Assembly (NCBI GenBank): GCA_963703565.1
Contig: CAVPEW010000042.1
Span: 1-64,000, forward strand
Length of the DNA stretch: 64,000 bases
Direction of reading: 5' to 3'
Source of the DNA: CAVPEW01 sp963703565
GTDB lineage: Bacteria; Actinomycetota; Acidimicrobiia; Acidimicrobiales; VFJN01
Shown here: piece by piece, positions 44,421-53,543 of the stretch
How the letters are laid out: each line of letters opens with the position of its first letter
How positions within the stretch are numbered: position 1 is the first letter of the stretch
Made by a program: the position numbers and the translations under genes
Notes under the pieces: generated by a model
What the model was told of the DNA's origin: nothing
The model's input: the letters and a program-made list of their open reading frames with translations, nothing else
Databases searched by the model: none

Positions 44421-44443
44421 GAGACAACTCAGGATTCTGTCTC
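44421..44443. promoter_or_regulatory. Inverted repeat, candidate operator upstream of the OYE genes
   Basis: GAGACA (44421-44426) and TGTCTC (44438-44443) form a 6-bp inverted repeat with an 11-bp spacer, 31 bp before the OYE ATG and just after the mftC hairpin. The geometry suits a TetR-type or similar dimer. No regulator gene is in the window, and mycofactocin loci are usually controlled by the TetR protein MftR, so this is a hypothesis. Confidence 0.35.
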
Positions 44444-44474
44444 GACGTTCCCGGCCTGCGAGAATCGCCCAGGC

Positions 44475-46437
44475 ATGACCCAGATGCGCCTGCTCGACCC
44501 GATCCAGTGGGGACCGCTACCGGCGCGCAACCGGGTCGTGTTCGGGCCACACGAGACGAACCTGGGCCGGGGTCGTGCCCTGTCCGATCGTCACGTCGCC
44601 TACTACGAGCGCCGAGCCGCCGGCGGGGCGGGCGTGGTCGTGGTCGAGGAGGCCTCCGTCCACGCCAGCGACTGGCCCTACGAGCGCGCCCCGCTCGCCG
44701 CCGAGGCCGCAGCGGGTTGGGCCGCCATCGCCCGCGCCGTCCGTGCCCACGGAGCCCTGGCACTGGCCGCGCTGGGCCACTCCGGCGGGCAGGGGTCGAG
44801 CGCGTACAGCCAGGCACCGCTGTGGGCGCCGTCGAGGGTGCCGGAGGTCAACAGCCGCGAGGTCCCCAAGTGGATGGAGCGCGCCGACATCGGCGAGGTC
44901 GTCGACGGCTTCGCAGCCGCGGCGCGCGCCGCGGTGCGTGCCGGCTGCGACGGCGTGGAGGTCAACGCCGGCCAGCACAGCCTGATCCGTCAGTACCTGT
45001 CGGGGCTGACCAACCACCGCGCCGACGACTACGCCGACCGGGTCCGCTTCGCACGTGAGGTGCTCAGCGCGGTGCGCGACGCCGTGGGCTCCGACGCGGT
45101 GGTCGGCCTGCGGCTCTCGTGCGACGAGCTGGCCCCCTGGGCCGGGCTGACGCCCGAGATGGCCGTGGAGGTGGCCCGCGAGCTTCGCCCCCCTCGTCCA
45201 CCACATCACCGTGGTGCGCGGCTCGATCTACTCGACCGGCGCCACCCGGCCCGACGGCCACACGCCCCCCGGTTTCAACATCGAGCTGGCCCGCGAGGTG
45301 CGCGCGGCGCTGGCCCCGGAGGTCATCGTGGTCCTGCAGGGGTCGATCGTCGATCCGGCCATGGCCGACGACGCAGTGGCAAGTGGTGCGGCCGACGCGG
45401 TGGAGATGACCCGGGCCCTGCTCGCAGACGCGGAGCTGGTCACGAAGGTCCGAGCCGGGGAGGCCGAGCGGGTCCGCCCCTGCCTGTTGTGCAACCAGAC
45501 CTGCCAGGTGCGCGACGCTCGCAACCCGATCGTGACCTGCGTGGTGGACCCCCGTACCGGCCACGAGCTCGACGACGACGACGCGGACCACCCGCCGAGC
45601 GCCACCCGGCCCGGCGACGTGCTGGTCGTGGGGGCCGGTCCGGCCGGGCTCGAGGCGGCCCGGGTCGCCGCGTTGCGAGGCCACCGTGTGCGGGTGGCCG
45701 AGCGCCTCGACCGCGCCGGCGGCGCCGTGCCCGTCGCGGCCCGCGGCGCGGGCCGCTCCCGCCTGGGAGCGCTCACCGACTGGTTGTCGGCGGAGTGCGC
45801 GCGGCTGGGGGTCAAGGTGGAGACCGGCCACGAGGTGACCGCCGACGACGTCGCCGCACACGACGGCCCGGTCGTGCTCGCCACCGGTTCGCGCGCGGGC
45901 GAGCGGACCTATTCCGTCGAAGACGACGCCCGGCTGCGCACCGCGGCTCAGGTGCTGGACCCCGAAGGTCCCGATGCCGGTGACGCTCCGCCGTCGCCGG
46001 TGCTGGTTTGGGACCCCATCGGCGGCCCGATAGCGGTGTCGGTGGCCGAGACGCTGCGCGCACGCGGGGCCGAGGTGGCCATCGCCACCCCCGACCTGAT
46101 CGTGGGCAACGAGCTGTCCCGCTCGGGCGACCTGGCCCCTGCCAACGCCCGGCTTCAGTCCGCGGGGGTCAGGATCGAACGTCGCTGCCTGCTGCGCCAG
46201 GTCGGCCCCGAGGGCGCCGTGCTCGAGGACCGCTTCACCGGGCAGCGCCGGACGGTGCCGGCGGCCACCGTGGTCGACGCCGGGCACCGGTTGCCCGAAG
46301 ACGCCCTCTGGCTCGAGCTCGCCCCACCCGAAGGCCCCTCGGCGGGCACGGTTCCCGCAGCCGGCGACGCCGTGGCGCCACGCACCATCCTCGAAGCGGT
46401 TCTCGAGGGTCGCCGGGTCGGGTTGGGTCTGGGCTGA
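44475..46437 (+). CDS. Mycofactocin-system FadH/OYE-type flavoprotein 1 (one frameshift)
   Basis: 653 residues after correction. The N-terminal TIM barrel of the old-yellow-enzyme family (WGPLPARNRVVFGPHETNLG, GHSGGQGSSAYS, VNAGQHSLIRQYLSGLTNHR) binds FMN. CLLCNQTCQVRDARNPIVTC gives the C-x2-C-x3-C-x11-C [4Fe-4S] site. A C-terminal FAD/NAD(P) domain follows (DVLVVGAGPAGLEAARVAAL). This is the 2,4-dienoyl-CoA-reductase architecture, and the family is associated with mycofactocin loci (TIGR03996/TIGR03997). The frame breaks at 45180-45186 (GAGCTTC); GAGCTC restores VARELAPLVHHITVV. The stop overlaps the next ATG (TGATG). Confidence 0.88.
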
Positions 46438-48398
46438 TGCGCTCCACCCGCTACCGGCACCTGTTCACCCCCCTACGGGTCGGCCCGGTCGTGGTGCCCA
46501 ACCGGATCGTGTTCTCCGCGCACCTCACCAACTACGCGGCCGAGGGTCTGCCCACCGACCAGCACGCCGCCTACTACGCGGCGCGCGCCGCGGGCGGTGC
46601 CGGGCTCATCATCACCGAGGAGCACTCCACCCACCCCACCGATTGGCCCTACGAGAAGCTGATCCACGGCTTCCACCCCGAGGTGGTGCCCGGGTACCGG
46701 CGCATCACCGATGCCGTGCACCGTCACGGCACGCCGATCTTCGCCCAGATCAACCACAACGGCGGGCAGGCCAGCTCCATGTTCTCCCGCCTCCCGGTGT
46801 GGGCGGCGTCGGCGGTGGCCGACCCCCTCTTTCGCGAGGTGGCCCACGCCGTCGACCAGCGCGAGATCGCCGAGATCGTTGCCGGCTACGCCCTCGTGGC
46901 AGAGCACTGCCGCGCCGGTGGCTTCGACGGGATCGAGCTGCAGTGCTCGCACAGCTCCATCGTGCGCGGGTTCCTCTCGCCCGCGGTGAACCGTCGCACC
47001 GACCGCTACGGCGGCCCGCTGGCCGATCGGGCCCGCATCCTGCTCGAGATCGTCGCCGCGGTGCGCGAAGCGATCGGGCGCGACCTGGCTCTGGGGGTGC
47101 GTCTGTGCGGGGACGAGCTGATCGAGGGTGGCACGACCATCGACGACGCCGTCGAGGTCGCCCGCATGGTGCAGACCCAGGGTCTGACCGACTACGTCAA
47201 CACCTCGATCGGAGTGGCCACCGCGTCGCTGTTCATGATCGAGGCGTCGATGCAGGTCCCGCCCGGCTACGCGATGTTCATCCCCTCGGCTCTGCGCAAG
47301 GCGATCGACCTGCCCGTCATCGGCGTGGGCCGGTTCAAGGACCCGGTGCAGGCCGACCGGGCGCTCGAGGAGGGCCACTGCGACCTGGTGGGCGTGGTCC
47401 GGGGCCAGATCGCCGATGCCGACTTCGCCGCCAAGGCCCACGCTGGGCGCACCGAGGACATCCGGCTGTGCCTGTCGTGCAACCAGGAGTGCGTCGGGCG
47501 CATGGGGCTGAACCGCTGGCTGGGATGCATCGAGAACCCGCGCACCGGTCGCGAGGCCACCGCCCCTGCGGTCGTGCGGCGCGAGCGTCCTCGCCGGGTG
47601 GTGGTGGTCGGAGCCGGCCCGGCCGGCCTGCAGGCGGCGCTGGCGGCCGCCGAGGCCGGCCACCGGGTGACGGTGCTCGAGCGCCGCGCCGAGGCCGGCG
47701 GGCAGGTCCGTCTGGCGGCGAGCGTGCCCAGCCGGGCCGAGCTCGGTGACCTGGTCCGCAACCAGGTGCACGCCTGCGCCCGCCTCGGCGTCGAGATCCG
47801 CTACGGGGTCGATGCCGACGCGGCGGCGGTCACCGCGCTGGCGCCGGAGGTGGTCGTGGTCGCCACCGGCGCCGAACCCGCCCGACCGTGGTGGGCGCCA
47901 GCCGATGCCGAGCGCGTCGTCGACGTGGTCGAGGTGCTCGAGGGCCGGGTCCAGCCCTCCGGGCGGGTCCTCGTGGTCGACGAGCTGGGCTTCCACCACG
48001 CCACCTCGGTGGCCGAGCTGCTCGCCGACCGGGGCGCGCAGGTGACCGTGGCGGCTCCCGGGATGGTCGTGGGACAGGACCTGGGCATAACCCTCGACAT
48101 GGAGCACTGGCAGATCAAGGCGGCAGCGAAGGGCATCGAGCAGCTCGTGGAGCTCGTGCCGATGGCCTTCGACCCCGCTGCCGGACGCCTCACGGTGCAG
48201 CACCACCCCACCGGCACAGAACGCCACCTCGACGCGGACTGGATCGTGCTGGCGGTCCCCGCGTCACCGCTCGAGGCGCTCTACCACGAGCTGGCGGGCC
48301 TCCCCGGCCTCGAGGTGCACCGCGCCGGCGATTGCGTCGCGCCGAGGCGGGCTCACGCCGCGGTGGTCGAGGGTCAGCGGGTCGGGGCGGCGTTGTGA
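46437..48398 (+). CDS. Mycofactocin-system FadH/OYE-type flavoprotein 2
   Basis: 653 residues, the same length as its neighbour. OYE barrel: FTPLRVGPVVVPNRIVFSAH, FAQINHNGGQASSMFSRL, CSHSSIVRGFLSPAVNRRTD and RYGG. Fe-S site: CLSCNQECVGRMGLNRWLGC. FAD domain: RVVVVGAGPAGLQAALAAAE. Overall the domain order FMN, [4Fe-4S], FAD/NAD(P) is complete. It would pass electrons between NAD(P)H and a C=C or cofactor substrate. The adjacent OYE1 is clearly a diverged paralogue. It overlaps etfA (GTGA) downstream. Confidence 0.92.
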   Translation: MRSTRYRHLFTPLRVGPVVVPNRIVFSAHLTNYAAEGLPTDQHAAYYAARAAGGAGLIITEEHSTHPTDWPYEKLIHGFHPEVVPGYRRITDAVHRHGTPIFAQINHNGGQASSMFSRLPVWAASAVADPLFREVAHAVDQREIAEIVAGYALVAEHCRAGGFDGIELQCSHSSIVRGFLSPAVNRRTDRYGGPLADRARILLEIVAAVREAIGRDLALGVRLCGDELIEGGTTIDDAVEVARMVQTQGLTDYVNTSIGVATASLFMIEASMQVPPGYAMFIPSALRKAIDLPVIGVGRFKDPVQADRALEEGHCDLVGVVRGQIADADFAAKAHAGRTEDIRLCLSCNQECVGRMGLNRWLGCIENPRTGREATAPAVVRRERPRRVVVVGAGPAGLQAALAAAEAGHRVTVLERRAEAGGQVRLAASVPSRAELGDLVRNQVHACARLGVEIRYGVDADAAAVTALAPEVVVVATGAEPARPWWAPADAERVVDVVEVLEGRVQPSGRVLVVDELGFHHATSVAELLADRGAQVTVAAPGMVVGQDLGITLDMEHWQIKAAAKGIEQLVELVPMAFDPAAGRLTVQHHPTGTERHLDADWIVLAVPASPLEALYHELAGLPGLEVHRAGDCVAPRRAHAAVVEGQRVGAAL

Positions 48399-49345
48399 CG
48401 CCCTCCGGCACGAGCGCATGGGGTGACGGGCCGGCGACGGCGGTCGTGGTCGCGCGTGACGGTGAGCTCCCTCTCGGCGCAGACGAGGCCGTCGCGACCG
48501 CAGCCGGGTCGGCGCTGGTCGTCGGCTCGGGGACCGCGGTGGCCGCCAAGGCCCTCCAGACGGCCCGCCGTGCCCGGACCGTCGAGCTGGGCGACTACGC
48601 GCCGGGTGCCTGGTCCCGGACCCTGGCGCCGGTGCTCGCCGGGGTCGACCTGGTGGTACTGCCCGCCAGCCCCGACGGGCGCGACCTGGCCCCCCGCCTG
48701 GCCCACGAGCTCGACCGTGGCCTGCTCGCGGGCGCGGTCCAGGTCACCGACGACCACGTCACCCTCGTGCGCCGAGGTGGGCTCGTGGCCGAGACCCACC
48801 GGCGCGCCGGTCCGGTGGTGGTCACCCTGGTGCCCGGCTCGCTCGGCGTCGAGCCCCTCGGCGACGAGCCCGTGATCGAGGTCCTGGACCCGGCGCAGGG
48901 CACCGGCGGAGGGTTCGACGCCACCGTGGTCGAGCTCGTGGCCCCCGACCCCGCCACCGTCGATCTGGCCGACGCCCGGCGCATCGTGGCGGGTGGCGCC
49001 GGTCTGGGGGGACCGGAGCCGTTCGCAACCCTCGAACGGGTCGCCGTCGCGTTGGGGGCAGCCTTCGGCGCCACCCGGGTGGCCTCCGACGTGGGCTGGG
49101 CCCCCCACGACCGCTACATCGGCACCACCGGGGTGGCCGTCGACCCCGACCTGTACGTGGCGTTGGCCGTGTCGGGCGCGGTTCAACACGTGACCGGGTT
49201 GGGCCAACCCGACCACATAGTTGCCGTGAACGTCGATCCCAGCGCTCCCATGATGGCCATGGCAGACCTGGCGCTGGTGACCGATGCCCGCGCCCTTCTC
49301 GACGAGCTGGCCCGACGCCTGGAGGTCGACACCGATGGCCGCTGA
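48395..49345 (+). CDS. Electron transfer flavoprotein alpha subunit (EtfA/FixB)
   Basis: 316 residues. The C-terminal FAD-binding domain is clear: RRIVAGGAGLGGPEPFATLE, ALGAAFGATRVASDVGWAPH, TTGVAVDPDLYVALAVSGAV and QHVTGL, the ETF-alpha signature. The N-terminal domain pairs with the beta subunit. The GTG overlaps the OYE2 stop. Its beta partner is three genes downstream, an unusual order (A-C-X-B). Confidence 0.92.
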   Translation: MTPSGTSAWGDGPATAVVVARDGELPLGADEAVATAAGSALVVGSGTAVAAKALQTARRARTVELGDYAPGAWSRTLAPVLAGVDLVVLPASPDGRDLAPRLAHELDRGLLAGAVQVTDDHVTLVRRGGLVAETHRRAGPVVVTLVPGSLGVEPLGDEPVIEVLDPAQGTGGGFDATVVELVAPDPATVDLADARRIVAGGAGLGGPEPFATLERVAVALGAAFGATRVASDVGWAPHDRYIGTTGVAVDPDLYVALAVSGAVQHVTGLGQPDHIVAVNVDPSAPMMAMADLALVTDARALLDELARRLEVDTDGR

Positions 49346-50648
49346 GGTGCGCACCGAGTTCGACGCCGTGGTCGTGGGTGCTGGCCCGGCCGGCTCCGCG
49401 GCGGCGTTGACCCTGGCCCGTGCCGGCAAGCGCGTCGCGCTGGTCGAGCGCGGGCCGTACCCGGGGTCGAAGAACATGTACGGCGGCGTCGTGTACGGGC
49501 GCATCCTCGACACCCTCGTGCCCCGCTGGTGGGAGCAGGTCCCCGTTCAGCGCTGGATCACCCGGCGCCAGACGATGATGCTCACCGAGCACCAGGCGTT
49601 GACCGTCGACTTCCGTACCGAGGCGTGGGGTGATGCGCCCTACAACGGCTGCACCACCTTCCGCCCGGACTTCGACTCCTGGCTGGCCGGCGTCGCCACC
49701 GACGAGGGCGCCACGCTGGTCACCTCGACCACCGTCGTCGGGCTGTTGCGGGGCGCCGGTGGGAACGTGGTCGGCGTTCGCACCGACCGCGGCGAGCTGC
49801 GGGCCCCCCTCGTCGTGGCCTGCGACGGGGTCAACTCGTTCCTGGCCAAGGAGGCCGGGCTCCACCCCCACGGCGACGAACCGGACCACTTCACCCTCGG
49901 GGTCAAAGAGGTCCTCGGCCTGCCCCGGGAGGTGATCGAGGCCCGATTCGGGGTGCGTGGCGACCATGGGGTCGACATCGAGGTGGTGGGGGCGACCGGC
50001 GACGTGGCCGGTGGCGGGTTCGTCTACACCAACGCCGACTCGGTGGCGATCGGCGTCGTGCTGTCCCTGCCCGACCTGGCCCGCAGCGGCACCCGGCCCG
50101 AGACGTTCCTGGCCCGCCTCAAGGCCCACCCCGCCATCGCCCCCCTCATCGAGGGCGGCGACGTGAAGGAGTACTCCGCCCACCTGATCCCCGAGGGCGG
50201 CTACGACCACCTGCCGGGCCTGCACACCGACGGCCTGCTCGTGGCGGGCGACGCCGCCGGGCTGTGCCTCGCCGCGGGCATCTGGCTCGAGGGCGTCAAC
50301 TTCGCCATCGGCTCGGGGGCGGTGGCCGGCGAGGTGGCCGCCGAGGCCCTCGTGCGCGGCGACACGAGCGCAGCCGGGCTGGCCGACTACCGGCGCCGCC
50401 TCGAGGCGAGCTTCGTGCTCGCCGACCACCGCAAGCTGCGTGGCGCTCCCGATCTGATCCTGTCGCCGAGGATGCAGCAGCGGTACCCCGGCGTGATCTG
50501 CGACCTGGTGGAGGCCATGTTCACCGTCGACAACCCGACCCCCAAGCCGGGAGCGCTGGCTGCGGCCCGCGCCGCCGCCAAGCGCCACGACGTGAAGCTG
50601 CGGCACCTGGCGCGCGACACCGTCCGAGCCCTGAGGGCCTACGGGTGA
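49335..50648 (+). CDS. FixC-type ETF-quinone oxidoreductase flavoprotein
   Basis: 437 residues. FDAVVVGAGPAGSAAALTLA (FAD Rossmann), GSKNMYGGVVYGRIL and LLVAGDAAGLCLAAGIWLEG are FixC/ETF-QO landmarks. These proteins take electrons from ETF and, with an Fe-S partner, reduce quinone at the membrane. The ATG at 49335 lies inside the end of etfA (11-bp overlap). The partner FixX ferredoxin follows directly. Confidence 0.92.
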   Translation: MAAEVRTEFDAVVVGAGPAGSAAALTLARAGKRVALVERGPYPGSKNMYGGVVYGRILDTLVPRWWEQVPVQRWITRRQTMMLTEHQALTVDFRTEAWGDAPYNGCTTFRPDFDSWLAGVATDEGATLVTSTTVVGLLRGAGGNVVGVRTDRGELRAPLVVACDGVNSFLAKEAGLHPHGDEPDHFTLGVKEVLGLPREVIEARFGVRGDHGVDIEVVGATGDVAGGGFVYTNADSVAIGVVLSLPDLARSGTRPETFLARLKAHPAIAPLIEGGDVKEYSAHLIPEGGYDHLPGLHTDGLLVAGDAAGLCLAAGIWLEGVNFAIGSGAVAGEVAAEALVRGDTSAAGLADYRRRLEASFVLADHRKLRGAPDLILSPRMQQRYPGVICDLVEAMFTVDNPTPKPGALAAARAAAKRHDVKLRHLARDTVRALRAYG

Positions 50649-51064
50649 GCGCCCCCGCCCGGGCCGGGCGCGCCCCGCTGCTCGACCGCTTCCGTCGCCT
50701 GCGGGCCGGGCGCGTCGCGCTGCCCACCGACGCCGACGACGTCGGCTCGGGAGGTGCCGTGCGGCCCGATGCGCCCGACGCCGGAGGCATCGACTTCCAG
50801 GACCGGATGGGCACGGTGGACTTCCGCGTCGGCGAACGTGCCCACATCACCGTCGACGGTGACACCTGCCGGGGCTGCACGACCCGCGAGTGCGTCACCG
50901 GCTGCCCGGCGAACCTGTTCGTTCCCACCTCCGACGGAGGGATCCTGTTCAACTACGAGCAGTGCTTCGAGTGCGGCACGTGCTACTTGGTCTGCAACCG
51001 GCAGGGCGCCATCACGTGGACCTATCCCGACGGTGGCCACGGCGTCGCATACCGCCGCTCATGA
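50645..51064 (+). CDS. FixX-type ferredoxin with extended N-terminus
   Basis: 139 residues from a GTG overlapping the FixC stop. Residues ~65-125 carry the two Cys clusters, CRGCTTRECVTGCPANLF and CFECGTCYLVCNRQGAITW, as in FixX, the Fe-S subunit completing ETF-QO. The first ~55 residues (basic, then Asp/Gly-rich) are extra compared with usual FixX proteins of about 95 residues. Stop overlaps etfB by 4 bp. Confidence 0.92.
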   Translation: MSAPARAGRAPLLDRFRRLRAGRVALPTDADDVGSGGAVRPDAPDAGGIDFQDRMGTVDFRVGERAHITVDGDTCRGCTTRECVTGCPANLFVPTSDGGILFNYEQCFECGTCYLVCNRQGAITWTYPDGGHGVAYRRS

Positions 51065-51918
51065 CCGTCGCCGTTTGCGTCAAGCTCGTGGACTCCCGGC
51101 CCGAGGTCGACCCGCTCACCGGCGAGGTGACCGTCGACGCCCGTGCCGCCGGCATCAGCGAGGCCGACCAGGCCGCTCTGGAGTGGGGCCTGCGCCTCGG
51201 CGAGACGTGGGGAACCCCGGTGCTGGCGGTCAGCGCCGGACCTCCGCCGGCAGAGGTCGTGCTGCGCGACGCCCTGGCCGCGGGTGCTGCCCGAGCCGTA
51301 CGGGTCGACCTGGAACCCGATGCGCCCAGCGCGTACGTCGCCTCGGCGCTGGCGTCGGTGGTCGCCGGCTCGGACGTCGTGCTGTGCGGCGACTGGTCCA
51401 TCGACCGCGGCAGCGGCTCGGTGCCCGCCTTCGTGGCAGCGCACCTCGACGCTGCCCAGGCGCTGGGCCTGGTCGAGCTGACGGCGGGCCCGCCCGGCCG
51501 CTTGGCCGCGCTCCGCCGCCTCGACGCTGGGCGCCGCGAGCGCCTCGACATCTCGGCGCCCGCGGTCTGCTCGGTCGAGGGTCGGATCCGGCTGCGCCGG
51601 GCGAGCCTCGAGGGTGTCCTCGCGGCCGGTGACGCCGTGGTGGAGGTCCGCCAACCGCCGGGCGGCGAGCTGGGTGCAGCGCCCTGCGAGGCGGTCCGCA
51701 CCGGTCCGTACCGGCCTCCGGCGAGAGTCCTGCGCCCGCCCGAGGGCGACGATGCCCGCACCCGCATCCTGGCCCTGACCGGGGCGCTGGTCGACCGCAC
51801 GCCCCCCGAGCGCCTCGTGCTCGAACCGCCCGACGCCGCGGAGCGGCTGTTGGCCCAGCTGGTCTCGTGGGGGTACCTCGACGAGGTTCCCGCCCCCCCG
51901 GCGCCGGCGGGCTCCTGA
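51061..51918 (+). CDS. Electron transfer flavoprotein beta subunit (EtfB/FixA)
   Basis: 285 residues. MTVAVCVKLVDSRPEVDPLT, ISEADQAALEWGLRLGE and SDVVLCGDWSIDRGSGSVPA match the ETF-beta fold that binds AMP or a second FAD. The C-terminal ~90 residues diverge. It completes an EtfAB-FixCX set. Whether it bifurcates electrons cannot be judged from sequence alone. Confidence 0.88.
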   Translation: MTVAVCVKLVDSRPEVDPLTGEVTVDARAAGISEADQAALEWGLRLGETWGTPVLAVSAGPPPAEVVLRDALAAGAARAVRVDLEPDAPSAYVASALASVVAGSDVVLCGDWSIDRGSGSVPAFVAAHLDAAQALGLVELTAGPPGRLAALRRLDAGRRERLDISAPAVCSVEGRIRLRRASLEGVLAAGDAVVEVRQPPGGELGAAPCEAVRTGPYRPPARVLRPPEGDDARTRILALTGALVDRTPPERLVLEPPDAAERLLAQLVSWGYLDEVPAPPAPAGS

Positions 51919-51959
51919 GCAGCCGGGCGTCACGTCCCCCCGGCTGGCACACTGCGATC

Positions 51960-52745
51960 ATGACCGACACGAAGCCCGGTGGGGGAGCCGGGTCCGCGGG
52001 TCACCCGGGCGGACGCCCGGTGTCGACGCGCAGGAGCCGGCTCCCAGGTGAACCCCCCACCGCCCCACCCGAGGGGCGCCTCGAGACGCTGTGCTGGCCC
52101 GACGTCGACGACCGGGCGGGATCGCTGCTGCTCGTGGTGCCCCTCGGCGCGACCGAGCAGCACGGGCCGCACCTGCCCTTCGCCCTGGACTCGCTGGTGG
52201 CAACCACCTTGGCGTGGGGCCTCGCGGCAGCACGCGACGACGTGGTCGTGGCACCGACCCTGCCCTTCGGCTCCAGCGGCGAGCACGCCGGCTTCGCCGG
52301 GACCCTCTCGATCGGACAGGCCGCCCTGGAGCTGGTGGTGACCGAGCTGGTCCGCTCGGCCGACGCCTTCGCCGGGGTAGTGCTGGTCAACGGCCACGGC
52401 GGCAATGCCGAGCCCCTGGCGGCAGCCCAGCGGACCCTGGCCGAGGAGGGCCGCAGGGTCCTGGTGTGGTCTCCGAGAGCAGACGGTGACATCCACGCGG
52501 GCCGAACCGAGACCTCCCTCGCCCTGGCCCTCGACGCCGACGGCGTGAGGCTCGATCGCGCCGAGGCCGGCGATGTGCACACGCTGTCTGCGTTGATCGA
52601 GCGCCTGCGCAGTGAGGGGGTCCGGGCAGTGTCGCCCAACGGCGTGCTCGGCGACCCCAAGGGCTCGTCGGCAACCGAGGGGCGCATCCTCGTGGACGCT
52701 CTGGTGGCCGACCTCGTGCGCAAGGTCCGCACCTGGGCTCGTTGA
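51960..52745 (+). CDS. mftE: Mycofactocin creatininase-family peptidase MftE
   Basis: 261 residues. VVPLGATEQHGPHLPFALDS and LVNGHGGNAEPLAAAQR carry the Glu, His and Asp metal ligands of the creatininase fold. MftE releases the modified Val-Tyr residue from the MftC-treated peptide. ATG 51960 leaves a ~45-residue Gly/Pro/Arg-rich N-terminal extension before the core; a later start is possible. It begins 41 bp after etfB and overlaps the SDR (TTGA). Confidence 0.92.
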   Translation: MTDTKPGGGAGSAGHPGGRPVSTRRSRLPGEPPTAPPEGRLETLCWPDVDDRAGSLLLVVPLGATEQHGPHLPFALDSLVATTLAWGLAAARDDVVVAPTLPFGSSGEHAGFAGTLSIGQAALELVVTELVRSADAFAGVVLVNGHGGNAEPLAAAQRTLAEEGRRVLVWSPRADGDIHAGRTETSLALALDADGVRLDRAEAGDVHTLSALIERLRSEGVRAVSPNGVLGDPKGSSATEGRILVDALVADLVRKVRTWAR

Positions 52746-53543
52746 CACCCCCGGCGCCGGTCGCGGTGCTGACCGGCGCGGCACGGGGCATCGGTGCTGC
52801 GACCGCGCGGGGCCTGGCCGCGGACGGGTGGAGCCTGGTCCTCGTCGACCGCTGCGCCGACGACCCGGCCCTCGGCTACCCCTTGGCCACCCGGGCCGAG
52901 CTCGACGCTGTGGCGGCCGAGTGCGGTGGGCCGAAGCGGGCGGTCCCGGTGGTCGCCGACGTGCGTGACCAGCGGGCCATCGACGGGGCCGTCGCCCTGG
53001 CCGTGGAGCGCTTCGGCGGCCTCGACGCCGCCGTGGCCGCCGCCGGGGCGCTCGTGGGCGGCCCGGTCGCCTGGGACACCGACGACGCCGCCTGGGCGAC
53101 GATGGTGGGGGTGAACCTGGAAGGGCCGTGGCGCCTGGCGCGGGCGGCGGTCCCCGCGCTGCTGTCGCGCCCGGCTCCCAGGCAGGGTCGGGTCGTGGTG
53201 ATCGCGTCGTCGGGCGGCCTGGTCGGGCTTCCCCGCATGGCGGCCTACAGCGCCGCCAAGCACGGCGCGATCGGGCTGGTGCGCAGCCTGGCGGCCGAGC
53301 CTCGGCGAGGAGGGGGTGACGGTGAACGCGGTCGCGCCCGGGTCGACGGGCACCGCCATGCTCGACGCGAGCGCCGCCGTCTACGACCTGGCCTCGCCCG
53401 ACGAGTTCGCGGTGCACCACCTGCTCGGCCGGCTGCTGGGCCCCGACGAGGTGGCCGCCGCCGTGCGCTGGCTGTGCAGCCCGGCGGCCAGCGGGGTGAC
53501 CGGTGCGGTGGTGCCCGTCGACGCCGGCATGACCGCGCGGTGA
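52742..53543 (+). CDS. Mycofactocin-coupled short-chain dehydrogenase (one frameshift)
   Basis: 266 residues after correction. VAVLTGAARGIGAATARGLA is the TGxxxGIG cofactor motif; the insertion CADDPALGYPLATRAEL after the second strand is typical of SDRs that retain NAD and depend on mycofactocin (TIGR03971). VVVIASSGGLVGLPRMAAYS and AAKHGAIGLVRSL hold catalytic Ser, Tyr and Lys. The frame breaks at 53297-53303 (GAGCCTC); GAGCTC restores AELGEEGVTVNAVAPGSTG. The TTG start overlaps mftE. Confidence 0.87.
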
